Source: Streptomyces lomondensis
GTDB taxonomy: Bacteria > Actinomycetota > Actinomycetes > Streptomycetales > Streptomycetaceae
Length of the DNA: 64,000 nucleotides
Direction: 5' to 3'
NCBI RefSeq assembly: GCF_014651035.1
Contig: NZ_BMWC01000001.1
Span: 682,001 to 746,000 of the forward strand
The notes under the pieces were generated by a model. The model did no database searches, had not been told where the DNA came from, and worked only from the letters and a program-made list of their open reading frames with translations. Positions 15,973 to 27,044 of the stretch are shown in pieces. The translations under genes were made by a program, and so were the position numbers. Each line of letters opens with the position of its first letter. The first letter of the stretch is position 1.

Positions 15973-17106
15973 ATGTCCACGCCCCTCCAGATCGGCCCGC
16001 ACACCGTCCAGCCGCCCGTCGTCCTGGCCCCCATGGCCGGGATCACCAACGCGCCCTTCCGCACCCTGTGCCGGGAGTTCAGCGGTGGCAAGGGCCTGTT
16101 CGTCAGCGAGATGATCACCACCCGGGCGCTGGTCGAGCGCAACGAGAAGACCATGCAGCTCGTTCACTTCGACGCGAGTGAGCGCCCCCGGTCCATCCAG
16201 CTGTACGGCGTGGACCCGGTCACCGTCGGCAAGGCCGTCCGCATGATCGCGGAGGAGGACCTCGCCGACCACATCGACCTGAACTTCGGCTGCCCGGTGC
16301 CGAAGGTGACCCGGAGGGGCGGCGGCTCCGCGCTGCCGTACAAGCGGAACCTGCTGCGGGCGATCCTGCGCGAGGCGGTCAGTGGCGCCGGGGATCTCCC
16401 CGTCACGATGAAGATGCGCAAGGGCATCGACGACGACCACATCACCTACCTCGACGCCGGCCGGATCGCCGTCGAGGAGGGCGTCACCGCCATCGCCCTG
16501 CACGGCCGCACCGCCGCCCAGCACTACGGCGGCACCGCCGACTGGGACGCCATCGCCCGGCTGAAGGAGCACGTCCCGGAGATCCCGGTGCTCGGCAACG
16601 GCGACATCTGGTCGGCCGAGGACGCCCTGCGAATGGTGCGCGAGACCGGCTGCGACGGCGTGGTCGTGGGGCGGGGCTGCCTCGGGCGGCCCTGGCTGTT
16701 CGCGGACCTGGTCGCCGCCTTCGAGGGCCGCACCCAGGACATCGCCCGCCCCACCCTGCGCGAGGTCGCCGACGTCATGGTCCGGCACGCCACGCTGCTC
16801 GGGGAGTGGATCGGCGACGAGTCCCGGGGCGTCATCGACTTCCGCAAGCACGTCGCCTGGTATCTGAAGGGCTTCGCGGTCGGCTCCGAGATGCGCAAGC
16901 GCCTCGCGATCACCTCGTCCCTGGAGGAGCTGCGGTCCGGCCTGGACGAGCTGGACCTCGACCAGCCCTGGCCCGCCGGCGCCGACGGGCCCCGGGGCCG
17001 TACGTCCGGCAACAACCGCGTGGTGCTGCCGGACGGCTGGCTGAAGGACCCCTACGACTGCGCCGGGGTCGGCGAGGACGCCGAACTCGACACCTCCGGC
17101 GGCTGA
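15973..17106 (+). CDS. dusB: tRNA-dihydrouridine synthase DusB
   Basis: An FMN-dependent reductase converting uridine to dihydrouridine in tRNA D-loops. The 377-residue product begins MSTPLQIGPHTVQPPVVLAP. FMN-binding MAGITNAPFR is near residue 20, and the catalytic Cys lies in DLNFGCPVPKVTRRGGGSAL near residue 105. The TIM barrel ends around residue 245, and a helical tRNA-binding domain follows. TGGAGG lies just before the ATG. Its last codons and stop fall inside a long palindrome shared with the converging sulfatase gene. Confidence 0.95.
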   Translation: MSTPLQIGPHTVQPPVVLAPMAGITNAPFRTLCREFSGGKGLFVSEMITTRALVERNEKTMQLVHFDASERPRSIQLYGVDPVTVGKAVRMIAEEDLADHIDLNFGCPVPKVTRRGGGSALPYKRNLLRAILREAVSGAGDLPVTMKMRKGIDDDHITYLDAGRIAVEEGVTAIALHGRTAAQHYGGTADWDAIARLKEHVPEIPVLGNGDIWSAEDALRMVRETGCDGVVVGRGCLGRPWLFADLVAAFEGRTQDIARPTLREVADVMVRHATLLGEWIGDESRGVIDFRKHVAWYLKGFAVGSEMRKRLAITSSLEELRSGLDELDLDQPWPAGADGPRGRTSGNNRVVLPDGWLKDPYDCAGVGEDAELDTSGG

Positions 17107-17120
17107 TCAGCCCCCGGAGG
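17093..17120. terminator. 28-bp palindrome spanning two convergent stop codons
   Basis: CCTCCGG-C-GGCT-GATC-AGCC-C-CCGGAGG is symmetrical except for the single C/C pair. The dusB TGA (17104-17106) and the sulfatase stop (17107-17109) are adjacent in its centre, and both proteins end Ser-Gly-Gly as a consequence. It can fold into the same hairpin in both transcripts, a compact bidirectional terminator. Confidence 0.75.
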
Positions 17121-18894
17121 GGTGCGGCGTGGAGCCGTACGCCTTCAGGAAGCGGTCGCGGAAGGAGTCCATCCGCCACACGGGCGCGTCAGGGCCGGGC
17201 TTGAGGCCCTCCGTCCAGTTCCAGTCGCTGATCTTCTCCAGGACCTTCGGGTCCTTGGCGACCAGGGAGACCGGTACGTCGCGGGAGGCGCGGATGCCGC
17301 TGACCCGGGCCATGGGCTGGTGGTCGCCGAGGAAGACCAGGACGGTGTCGTCGGTGCCGTAGCGCTCCATCCACTGGGTGAGGCTGGTGACCGAGTACTG
17401 GATGGACCTGCCGTACTCCGCACGGGACTTGGTGGTGTCGGTGATGACGTCCGCCGCCTTGTTGCCGGCCTTCTGGATCGGGCCGAAGACCTTGCCGTCG
17501 CCGAGTTCGTCCCAGCCGACCATCTTCGGCAGGGGCGCCCAGGGCTGGTGGCTGGAGGTCAGGATGACGAACGACATCAGCGGCTTGTCCCGCTTCTTTC
17601 CGTGCACCTGGCGCTGGAACGCCTCCAGCGCGTACTGGTCGGGCATGGTCGACCAGCTGAACTTCGGGCCCCGGTAGCCCAGGTCGAAGGCGTCGTAGAG
17701 CTTGTCGAGGCCGTACCACTTCTCCTCCGGCCAGCCCTTCTGCACGCCGGGCATGACGCCGACCGTGTCCCACGCGCCGGTCTTCCGGAAGGCCTTGGTG
17801 AGGGTGAGGTGGTCGCCCGCGGTGACCGTGCGGTAGCGCCGCTGGTTGTCGATCCACAGGCCGGACATGGCCGTGGAGTGGCCGAGCCAGCTGCTGCCGC
17901 CGAACGTCGCCGAGGTCAGCCAGCCGCTGCGGGCGTGGAAGCCGGCCTTCGTCAGGACCTCGGTGCTCGTGTCGAGGGTCCGGTCGACGCCGGGGGCGAT
18001 GGCCGGGTCCTCGACGGCGCTGCGGCCGTAGCTCTCGATGAACGTGAAGATCACGTCCTTGCCGCGCAGGTCGGGCAGGAGCTGCTCGGGCGGGGTGTTG
18101 CCGAAGGTGTCCGCCTTCGCCTGCTTCACGAACGCGGCCTCGTCCCGCAGCGAGTCCACCGTCCGCTGCGCGTGCACCCGGAGGGCCCCGGCGCCGCGCT
18201 CGGAGGCGATCGGCCCGCCGAAGAGCGTGAGGCCCAGGGCGGAGCAGGTGATCCAGGCGGTGCCGGCGATCAGGGCGCCCTGGGTCGCCCGGGTCCGGTG
18301 GCGGGCCAGCACCTCGGCGAGGCGGAGCGTCGCCGCGACCATGACGGCCGCCACGAGCAGGACGAGCACCACCGCGCCGACGGCCGCGGCGGTCGCGACG
18401 CCCCCGCCCAGCGTGTCCCCGACGTACGCCTGCGCGTCGGGCAGCAGGTCCCAGTCGAGTGCGGCGTTGAAGCCCCGGCCGAGGTACTCGTTGAACCCCA
18501 TGTCGAGCAGGTTCACGGCGGTCAGCGCGGTGAGGCCGAGCCCGTAGAGCACGGCCGCCACCAGCCGGGGCCGGCGCGGCAGCCCCAGCACGACGACGGC
18601 CCCGATGACCGCCTCCGCGGGGATGCGCGTGAAGCTGACCGGTTCGACGGCGGGGAGCGTGTTGGGGAGGAGCAGGGCGCCGAGGACCAGGGCGGCGGCG
18701 AGGGCGGTGGTGGCGAGGTGGAGGGCGCGGGCGGCTCGGGGGTGGCGGGTGCGCCAGGCCAGGAGGTGGCCGAGGCGGGATCTGGGGGTGGGAGTCTCCG
18801 CCTCCTCCGTACGGACCTCCTCCTGCTCCGTCTCGGACCCGGCCTCCGGGATGTCCGGCTGCGATGACTGGCGGAGGCGTGTGAAGACAGGCAC
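17107..18894 (-). CDS. LtaS-like membrane sulfatase/phosphoglycerol transferase family protein
   Basis: Five N-terminal hydrophobic segments (about residues 55-240) are followed by an extracellular sulfatase-fold domain, the layout of lipoteichoic acid synthases and related envelope enzymes. IFTFIESYGRSAVED near 285 gives the first metal ligand (Glu), and VFLGDHQPMARVSG near 530 the Asp-His metal pair. GGSSWLGHSTAMSG near 345 is where the nucleophile should lie. The start GTG 18894 follows GGGAAGGA at good spacing, and longer readings upstream lack a ribosome site. Length 595 aa. The true substrate in Streptomyces is unproven. Confidence 0.85.
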   Translation of the reverse strand: MPVFTRLRQSSQPDIPEAGSETEQEEVRTEEAETPTPRSRLGHLLAWRTRHPRAARALHLATTALAAALVLGALLLPNTLPAVEPVSFTRIPAEAVIGAVVVLGLPRRPRLVAAVLYGLGLTALTAVNLLDMGFNEYLGRGFNAALDWDLLPDAQAYVGDTLGGGVATAAAVGAVVLVLLVAAVMVAATLRLAEVLARHRTRATQGALIAGTAWITCSALGLTLFGGPIASERGAGALRVHAQRTVDSLRDEAAFVKQAKADTFGNTPPEQLLPDLRGKDVIFTFIESYGRSAVEDPAIAPGVDRTLDTSTEVLTKAGFHARSGWLTSATFGGSSWLGHSTAMSGLWIDNQRRYRTVTAGDHLTLTKAFRKTGAWDTVGVMPGVQKGWPEEKWYGLDKLYDAFDLGYRGPKFSWSTMPDQYALEAFQRQVHGKKRDKPLMSFVILTSSHQPWAPLPKMVGWDELGDGKVFGPIQKAGNKAADVITDTTKSRAEYGRSIQYSVTSLTQWMERYGTDDTVLVFLGDHQPMARVSGIRASRDVPVSLVAKDPKVLEKISDWNWTEGLKPGPDAPVWRMDSFRDRFLKAYGSTPHPSGG

Positions 18895-19047
18895 CCGGAG
18901 GTCCTTCCCGTACGAAACCACGTGGGGTGGCGGACCCGCGTGGGGGAACGGGTCCGCCGCAGTTCCGTACGGCGCGATCACCGGATGTGTTCAGCCCACC
19001 GGGCCGGCGCTCGGCAAACACCCGGCAAACGGCCGGCCAAATGGCTC

Positions 19048-20985
19048 TCAGATACCGCCGACCGCGGTGAGCAGGGCCAGCGGGGCCGACGCCGACCGGG
19101 ATTCGCGCACGCACGCGTGCGGGTACGGCACCGGCTCCGGATGCGTGTCGCGGCCGTAGCCCGCGAGGACCTCCGGCAGCCGGTGGCCGGTCGCGGACGC
19201 CGCGTCGACCAGGCCGCGGGCGATCGCGCGGGCCTCGTCGTGCAGTCCGTAGCGGGCCAGGCCCAGCGCGATCAGCGCGTTGTCGTGCGGCCAGACCGAG
19301 CCGCGGTGGTAGGAGAGCGGGTGGTACGCCGGCTGCCCGGCCGCCAGGGTGCGCACGCCCCAGCCGGAGAAGAAGTCCGGCTCCAGCAGGCGGCGGCCGA
19401 CCAGTTCGCCGTACTCCTTGTCCAGCAGCCCCGACCACAGCAGGTGCCCGGCGTCGGAGGCGAGCGCGTCGACCCGGTCGCCGCGGCCGTCCAGCGCGAG
19501 CGCCGGGAAGGAGTGCTCCGGCATCCAGAAGTCCCGCTGGAAACGGTCGCGCAGGTCACCGGCCGCCTGCTCCAGCAGATCCGCGTACGTCCCGTCCTGC
19601 CACGCCGTGCGCGCGAGCCACGCCGTGCGGCGCAGCGCGTCGTAGGCGTAGCCCTGGGCGCCGGCGGCCGTCACCGGGCCGTGCGGGCGGGTGCCCTCTG
19701 CGGAGCAGATGGCGCCGGGGGAGTCCTTCCAGTTCTGGTTGGCGAGGCCGCCCTGGTCGGCGCGGTAGACGAGGTAGCCGCGCGAGGTCAGGCCGCCGTG
19801 GTCGAGCATCCAGCCGACCGCGGCGCGGGCGTGCGGCTCCAGGCGGCGGGCCAGGGCCGTGTCGCCGGTGTGCTCGGTGTACGCCCCGAGCAGGACGAGG
19901 AAGAGGGGGGTGGCGTCGACCGAGCCGTAGTAGCGGCGGTAGGGGACCTGGCCGAAGTGGGCCAGTTCGCCGTGCCGCACCTCGTGCACGATCTTGCCGG
20001 GCTGGGCGATCTCGTCGGCCACGGCCTGCGTGGCCTGGGTCGCGGCCAGCGCGGGCAGGGTAGCGGCGGCCAGCCGCGGCCGGTAGGGCAGCGCGAACAG
20101 CGAGGTCAGCAGGGCGTCCCGGCCCAGCAGGGTCAGGAACCAGGGGGCGCCGGCGGCCGGGACGCGCAGTTCCTCGCCGTCCGGGCCGGTCGCCGGGACC
20201 TGGAGCGCGGCGAGGTCGGCCAGGCCCCGGGTACAGGCCGCGGCCAGCTCCGGCCAGCCGGACGGAAAGGCCACGCCTTCCGCGAACTCCGCTTCCCGGG
20301 CCTGGAGTTGGCCCCGGACAGCGGCGGGGGAGCGGGGCACGCGCAGGGCCCGCTTGTCGCCGTGCGGGCGGGCCATGACGCGCAGGACCAGCTCGGCGGT
20401 GCCGTGCGGTGCGAGGTCCAGGGTCCACACCAGGCGGCGGGCACCCGTGCCGGTCTCCTCCACGGCGTCCGGCCGGGGCTCGGCCGTCACGGTCGTGACG
20501 GACCGCCACTCGCCGCGCCGGTAGCTGAACTCCACGCCGTGGTCGAGGACCTGGCGGGAGCGGACGGCGCCGGCCTTGGTGTACGTGCGGTGGTCGGAGC
20601 GCAGCTCGAACTGGTCGGTGAAGTCGGCGTCGGCGGTGACCGCGAGGCGGACCGTCGTCGGCACCGGGCGGTTGCTGGTGACGCGCAGCGACTCCACGAA
20701 CGAGGCGTCGCCCACGGCCTGTTCGCGGAAGAGCGTGTAGGCGGGCGGCTCGTCGCGGCCGCCGCGCGGGACGAGGACGCAGGCCGCGGTGTCCCCGTCG
20801 GCCACCGGCGTCAGCGTCTCCGGCACGGCGCCGTCGACGGTGAGCTGCCAGCGGCTCAGATGCCGCGCGTCCCGTACGAACATGCCGTCGGGGGCGCTGC
20901 CGCCCCGGTAGCCGCTGATGTCGCCGCGGTCGCCGACGGCGGCGAACGTCCCGCCGTGCACGAGCAGATGATGCCGGTCCGTCAT
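19048..20985 (-). CDS. Glycogen debranching enzyme-like glycosidase
   Basis: A 645-residue protein with an N-terminal glycogen-debranching-type beta domain (residues 1-210, starting MTDRHHLLVHGGTFAAVGDR) and an (alpha/alpha)6 amylo-alpha-1,6-glucosidase-like domain. In the latter, APWFLTLLGRDALLTSLFAL near 280 and NQNWKDSPGAI near 415 carry conserved acidic residues. There is no signal peptide, so it acts in the cytoplasm. The ATG overlaps the stop of the upstream glycosidase by four bases. The divergent ROK repressor suggests induction by a sugar. The substrate is likely an alpha-glucoside but is not determined. Confidence 0.85.
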   Translation of the reverse strand: MTDRHHLLVHGGTFAAVGDRGDISGYRGGSAPDGMFVRDARHLSRWQLTVDGAVPETLTPVADGDTAACVLVPRGGRDEPPAYTLFREQAVGDASFVESLRVTSNRPVPTTVRLAVTADADFTDQFELRSDHRTYTKAGAVRSRQVLDHGVEFSYRRGEWRSVTTVTAEPRPDAVEETGTGARRLVWTLDLAPHGTAELVLRVMARPHGDKRALRVPRSPAAVRGQLQAREAEFAEGVAFPSGWPELAAACTRGLADLAALQVPATGPDGEELRVPAAGAPWFLTLLGRDALLTSLFALPYRPRLAAATLPALAATQATQAVADEIAQPGKIVHEVRHGELAHFGQVPYRRYYGSVDATPLFLVLLGAYTEHTGDTALARRLEPHARAAVGWMLDHGGLTSRGYLVYRADQGGLANQNWKDSPGAICSAEGTRPHGPVTAAGAQGYAYDALRRTAWLARTAWQDGTYADLLEQAAGDLRDRFQRDFWMPEHSFPALALDGRGDRVDALASDAGHLLWSGLLDKEYGELVGRRLLEPDFFSGWGVRTLAAGQPAYHPLSYHRGSVWPHDNALIALGLARYGLHDEARAIARGLVDAASATGHRLPEVLAGYGRDTHPEPVPYPHACVRESRSASAPLALLTAVGGI

Positions 20986-22424
20986 CCCTGGTCCCCTCCC
21001 TTGATCGCCGTGACGCCGTTCCTGTCCCATGCGGGCCGGTCGTGCAGCAGGTCGAGCGTGAGCGCGGCGGTCCAGCCGAAGCCGGTGGCGCCGCAGGCCT
21101 GTGCCGTGTACGGGTCGACGTACTCCGCGAAGTCGGAGGCGCCGGCGGTGTGCAGGATGCCCTTGCGCAGGGCGTCGGCCCGGCCGCGCTCGCCGTGCAG
21201 CCGCAGCCCGCGCTCCAGCAGCCAGTTCGTGTTGAACCAGGCCGGGCCGCGCCAGTAGCGGTGCGGGTCGAAGGCCTCGCCCAGCAGGTCGTAGCTGGGG
21301 ACCAGGCGGGTGGAGCCGCCGAGGCCGAAGTGCGGGCCGCACACCGTGCGGACCAGGGTGGCCGCGAGGTCGCGCGGCAGGGTCGGCAGCAGCAGCGGGA
21401 TCAGCCCGGAGACCCCGCGCTCGGGGATCAGCTCCCCGGCGCGCACGTCCCGGCACAGGAACATCCCCGCGGCCGGCTCCCACAGCCGCTCCACCAGGAC
21501 CGCCGTGAGGCGCTCGGCCCGGGCCTGCCGGGCCGCGCCCGCCGCGCCCAGCTCCTGGGCGATCCGGGCGAGGGCGTGCTCGGAGGCGATGAGCAGGGCG
21601 TTGAACGCCGGGTCCTCCACGGCGAAGCCGCCCGGACGTCTCCCGGCGGGGGCTTCCCGGTACGGCTCGTCGGCGTAGCCGCCGTCCCGGTAGTCCGCCG
21701 CCAGCCGCACGTACCGCCCGTAGTCCAGGTCCGTCGGCCGGTCCTCGGGCGCGCCGTGCTCGAGGTCGGCGCGGCGGAAGGAGCGGGCCGGGGCGGGAGT
21801 GACCCGGGACAACGGGCGGTCCCAGCAGGGGCTGTTGTCCATCCCCTGCTCCCACGGGTGCACGACGGACACCAGCCCGCCCCCGCCCAGGTCGCGCCGG
21901 CGCAGGAGGTAGCGGTGCCAGGCGGCCAGCCGGGGGTAGGCCCGGGCGAGGAAGCCGCGCGCCCGGGACAGGCCCGGGTCGGCGAGGTGCACCAGCCACG
22001 CGGCCAGGGCGTGCACCGGTGGCTGCACGATCCCGGAGGTCTGTACGGTGCGCGGGGCGCCCGCGGCGCGCCCGGCGGTGGAGGAGCGCCAGAAGTCGGG
22101 GCTCGGGAAGTACGCGTCGAGGGGCACGGAGGGGTTGAAGACGATGTGCGGGATCCGCCCGTCCGCCCACTGGGCGGCCAGCAGCGTCTCCAGCTCCGTC
22201 TGGGCGCGTAACGGCGACAGGTGCCTGAGGCCGATCGCGATGAATGCCGAGTCCCACGACCACTGGTGCGGATACAGGCTGCGCGAGGGCACGGTGGACC
22301 TGCCCGTCCAGTTGCTCTCCAGGACCTGTGCGGCCCTGACCTGTAGGGAAGACGGCGCGGCGGCCGGACCGTATGCAATCTCGCGCCCTGCGGGGGGCGT
22401 GGTGAGCTGGGCGATGCGATCCAC
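20982..22424 (-). CDS. GH63-type (MGH1-like) glycoside hydrolase
   Basis: A 480-residue (alpha/alpha)6-barrel protein resembling bacterial GH63 and mannosyl-/glucosylglycerate hydrolases. SLYPHQWSWDSAFIAIGLRH near residue 50 holds the catalytic-domain Asp, and QPPVHALAAW near 135 and RYWRGPAWFNTNWLLERG near 400 are family motifs. GTG at 22424 is six bases after GGGAGAG and is preferred over TTG at 22439. It is the first gene of a two-gene operon with the debranching-type enzyme, facing the ROK regulator. Compatible-solute or storage-glycan breakdown is an inference. Confidence 0.82.
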   Translation of the reverse strand: MDRIAQLTTPPAGREIAYGPAAAPSSLQVRAAQVLESNWTGRSTVPSRSLYPHQWSWDSAFIAIGLRHLSPLRAQTELETLLAAQWADGRIPHIVFNPSVPLDAYFPSPDFWRSSTAGRAAGAPRTVQTSGIVQPPVHALAAWLVHLADPGLSRARGFLARAYPRLAAWHRYLLRRRDLGGGGLVSVVHPWEQGMDNSPCWDRPLSRVTPAPARSFRRADLEHGAPEDRPTDLDYGRYVRLAADYRDGGYADEPYREAPAGRRPGGFAVEDPAFNALLIASEHALARIAQELGAAGAARQARAERLTAVLVERLWEPAAGMFLCRDVRAGELIPERGVSGLIPLLLPTLPRDLAATLVRTVCGPHFGLGGSTRLVPSYDLLGEAFDPHRYWRGPAWFNTNWLLERGLRLHGERGRADALRKGILHTAGASDFAEYVDPYTAQACGATGFGWTAALTLDLLHDRPAWDRNGVTAIKGGDQG

Positions 22425-22477
22425 TCGGGGCTCTCCCAAAGACGTACTCCTGACCGGGATCGGCAGGGGCTACCGTA

Positions 22478-22527
22478 GGGTTACGTCTATTTAACACGCA
22501 AAACCCAATATGTAATGCAGGGTTGGG
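22478..22527. promoter_or_regulatory. Candidate ROK operator region
   Basis: In the divergent gap, AGGGTTA (22477-22483), AAACCCAA (22501-22508) and AGGGTTGGG (22519-22527) repeat one AACCC/GGGTT half-site in alternating orientation, spaced about two helical turns. The surrounding stretch is AT-rich (TCTATTTAACACGCAAAACC). Autoregulation by the ROK protein is the simple reading. Confidence 0.45.
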
Positions 22528-22545
22528 AAACACAAGGGGGTGCGC

Positions 22546-23748
22546 ATGACGGGACGTGTTCAGGCAAGCGCCGGCGATCTGCTCGAACTGGTGCGCAGTC
22601 GCCGCGCCACGACCCGGGGTGCCCTCCAGCAGGCGACCGGACTGTCCCGGGCGACCGTCGGGCAGCGGCTCGACCGGCTCTTCCGCGCGGGCTGGCTGCG
22701 CGAGGGCGCCGGCGGGCCGGTGGACTCCCCGCTGGGCGGACGCCCCTCCATCACGCTGGAGTTCGACGACGAGCACGCGGTGGTCCTCGCCGCCGACCTC
22801 GACACCCGGCACGCGCGGGCGGCCGTGCTGTCGCTCAGCGGCGAGATCCACGCCGAGCACTCCGGCACCCTCGCCGTCGAGGACGGACCGGACGTCGTGC
22901 TCGGCGAACTCGGCCGCTGGTTCGCCGAGCTGCTGGAGAAGGCCGGCCACGGCGCCGAGAGGGTGTGCGGGGTCGGGCTCGCGGTGCCCGGCCCGGTCGA
23001 CACCGAGACCGGCCGCGTCGTCCAGCCGCCGATCATGCCCGGCTGGGACGGCTACGACATAAGGGGCCGGCTGGCCCGGGCGCTCACCGAGCACACGGGC
23101 GCCGCCGCGCCACCGGTGCTCGTGGACAACGACGCCAACCTCATGGCCTACGGCGAGCAGCGCACCGGCTACCCCGACTGCTCGGCGTTCGTGCTGGTCA
23201 AGGTCTCCACCGGCATCGGCGCCGGAGTCGTGGTCGACGGCTCGCTGTTCCGGGGCATCGACGGCGGCGCCGGGGACATCGGGCACATCCGGGTACCGGA
23301 GGGCGCCCAGGCGCTGTGCCGGTGCGGTTCGTACGGCTGCCTGGCCGCCGTCGCGAGCGGGGGCGCGGTGGCGCGGCGGCTGGCGGAGGCCGGGGTGCCG
23401 GCGGCCTCCGGCTCGGACGTGCGGGACCTGCTGGCGTCCGGGCACCCCGAGGCGGTCGGGCTCGCCCGGGAGGCCGGGCGCCGGGTCGGCGACGTGCTGG
23501 CGACCGTCGTGACCCTTCTGAACCCCGGAGTGCTGATGATCGCCGGAGATCTGGCCGGAACGCCCTTCCTCACGGGCGTGCGCGAGCTGCTCTACCAGCG
23601 GGCGCTGCCCCGCTCCACCGCCCACCTGGACGTGGTCACCTCGCGGCTGGGCGAGCGGGCCGGGCTGGTGGGGGCCGGTGCGATGGTCGTGGAGCACCTC
23701 TACGCGCCCGAGCGGGTCGAGGAGCGGCTGCGCGCGCTCGGGGTGTGA
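22546..23748 (+). CDS. ROK family transcriptional regulator
   Basis: A 400-residue sugar-responsive repressor: N-terminal winged helix (RATTRGALQQATGLSRATVG, residues 20-39) fused to a ROK sugar-binding domain. The ROK signature region has GHIRVPEGAQALCRCGSYGC near 245-265, so the zinc-binding CxCGxxGC is intact. The Glu usual after that motif is replaced by Ala (CLAAVAS), which argues against kinase activity. VDNDANLMAYGE near 190 carries the conserved Asp. AAGGGGG seven bases before the ATG fixes the start. It is divergent from the two glycosidase genes it probably controls. Confidence 0.92.
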   Translation: MTGRVQASAGDLLELVRSRRATTRGALQQATGLSRATVGQRLDRLFRAGWLREGAGGPVDSPLGGRPSITLEFDDEHAVVLAADLDTRHARAAVLSLSGEIHAEHSGTLAVEDGPDVVLGELGRWFAELLEKAGHGAERVCGVGLAVPGPVDTETGRVVQPPIMPGWDGYDIRGRLARALTEHTGAAAPPVLVDNDANLMAYGEQRTGYPDCSAFVLVKVSTGIGAGVVVDGSLFRGIDGGAGDIGHIRVPEGAQALCRCGSYGCLAAVASGGAVARRLAEAGVPAASGSDVRDLLASGHPEAVGLAREAGRRVGDVLATVVTLLNPGVLMIAGDLAGTPFLTGVRELLYQRALPRSTAHLDVVTSRLGERAGLVGAGAMVVEHLYAPERVEERLRALGV

Positions 23749-23843
23749 CGGGCGGGTTTCGGTCCCGAGACGCGTCCGCATGGTGAAATCCGGTCGGCTG
23801 TGGCAGCGTGATTCTCGCCACCCTTGATAAGGGTTGCGCTCAG

Positions 23844-23944
23844 ATGAGCGGATCATGAGCGGCTGCACTTCTCCAAAGTGTGGCACTGAGTGCCACCCTT
23901 TGATCGTTCATCGAGCGAAATCAATCGTGCCGATTGCCGCTCAT
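23844..23944. repeat. Three copies of ATGAGCGG around the ppdK palindrome
   Basis: ATGAGCGG occurs at 23844-23851 and 23855-23862 (11 bp apart, one helical turn) and, inverted as CCGCTCAT, at 23937-23944. They flank the 27-bp palindrome, suggesting binding sites for a second regulator or one that loops DNA. Confidence 0.6.
23875..23901. promoter_or_regulatory. 27-bp near-perfect palindrome upstream of ppdK
   Basis: AAAG-T-GTGGCAC-TGA-GTGCCAC-C-CTTT has 12-base arms with a single mismatched pair (T/C) around a 3-base centre. The GGCAC/GTGCC arms resemble a dimeric repressor site, but it does not match the CIRCE element (9-bp spacer) or other Streptomyces operators I know. It lies about 250 bp before the coding start. 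Confidence 0.65.
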
Positions 23945-24153
23945 GTGAGCGCTCAGTCAGGGCTACGGAGGTTCATGCGTTCAAGAAGTGAAAACATACG
24001 GCTGTGATCGCTTGCCCAGCCTTGACTTTCGATCCGGTGGCGGACGAGTGGTTACAGGCGTATGACGCGCGAGTGGACGTACCCAGACGCCTTCGATCTG
24101 GGTATGTTCCTCGCCGTCAGGGCAGCCACCGCGTCCTCGAGGAGTCGAGACCC

Positions 24154-26901
<2,748 letters not shown>

Positions 26902-26999
26902 ACCCGTGGCCCGTGCAGGGCCACTCGAGAACCCGGAGCCGTCGGCGGTCCCCGACCACCCTCACCGATCGCGGCGGCTCCGGCGCACGGAGGAGGGCG

Positions 27000-27028
27000 G
27001 GGCGGCACCTTGTGCGGAGGTGCCGCCC
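27000..27028. terminator. Bidirectional hairpin between ppdK and epoxide hydrolase
   Basis: GGGCGGCACCT (27000-27010) pairs perfectly with AGGTGCCGCCC (27018-27028) around a 7-nt loop. It lies in the 143-bp gap between two converging genes and can terminate both. Confidence 0.85.
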
Positions 27029-27044
27029 TCCCGCGGCTCCCGGG

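Larger units (their letters stand above)
23749..24153. other. 405-bp leader region of ppdK, no convincing gene
   Basis: This gap is much more AT-rich than the surroundings and holds a 27-bp palindrome (23875-23901) and three copies of an 8-bp motif (23844-23944). It also holds a possible 10-codon leader at 23975-24007 (MRSRSENIRL, GGAGG three bases before its ATG), and perhaps 145 bp of 5' leader before the ppdK GTG. The start codon of ppdK was set at 24154 because homologous enzymes begin there and GAGGAG is nearby, not because the frame closes upstream. Confidence 0.6.

Noticed and set aside
19048-23886. A single 1612-codon minus-strand frame covering both glycosidases
   Set aside because: The real protein ends are given by motifs and by the ATGA overlap at 20982-20985. 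The upstream part of the long frame is a shadow of the ROK gene.
23875-23901. CIRCE heat-shock element
   Set aside because: CIRCE has 9-bp arms (TTAGCACTC type) and a 9-bp spacer. This palindrome has a 3-bp centre and different arm order, and no chaperone gene is near.
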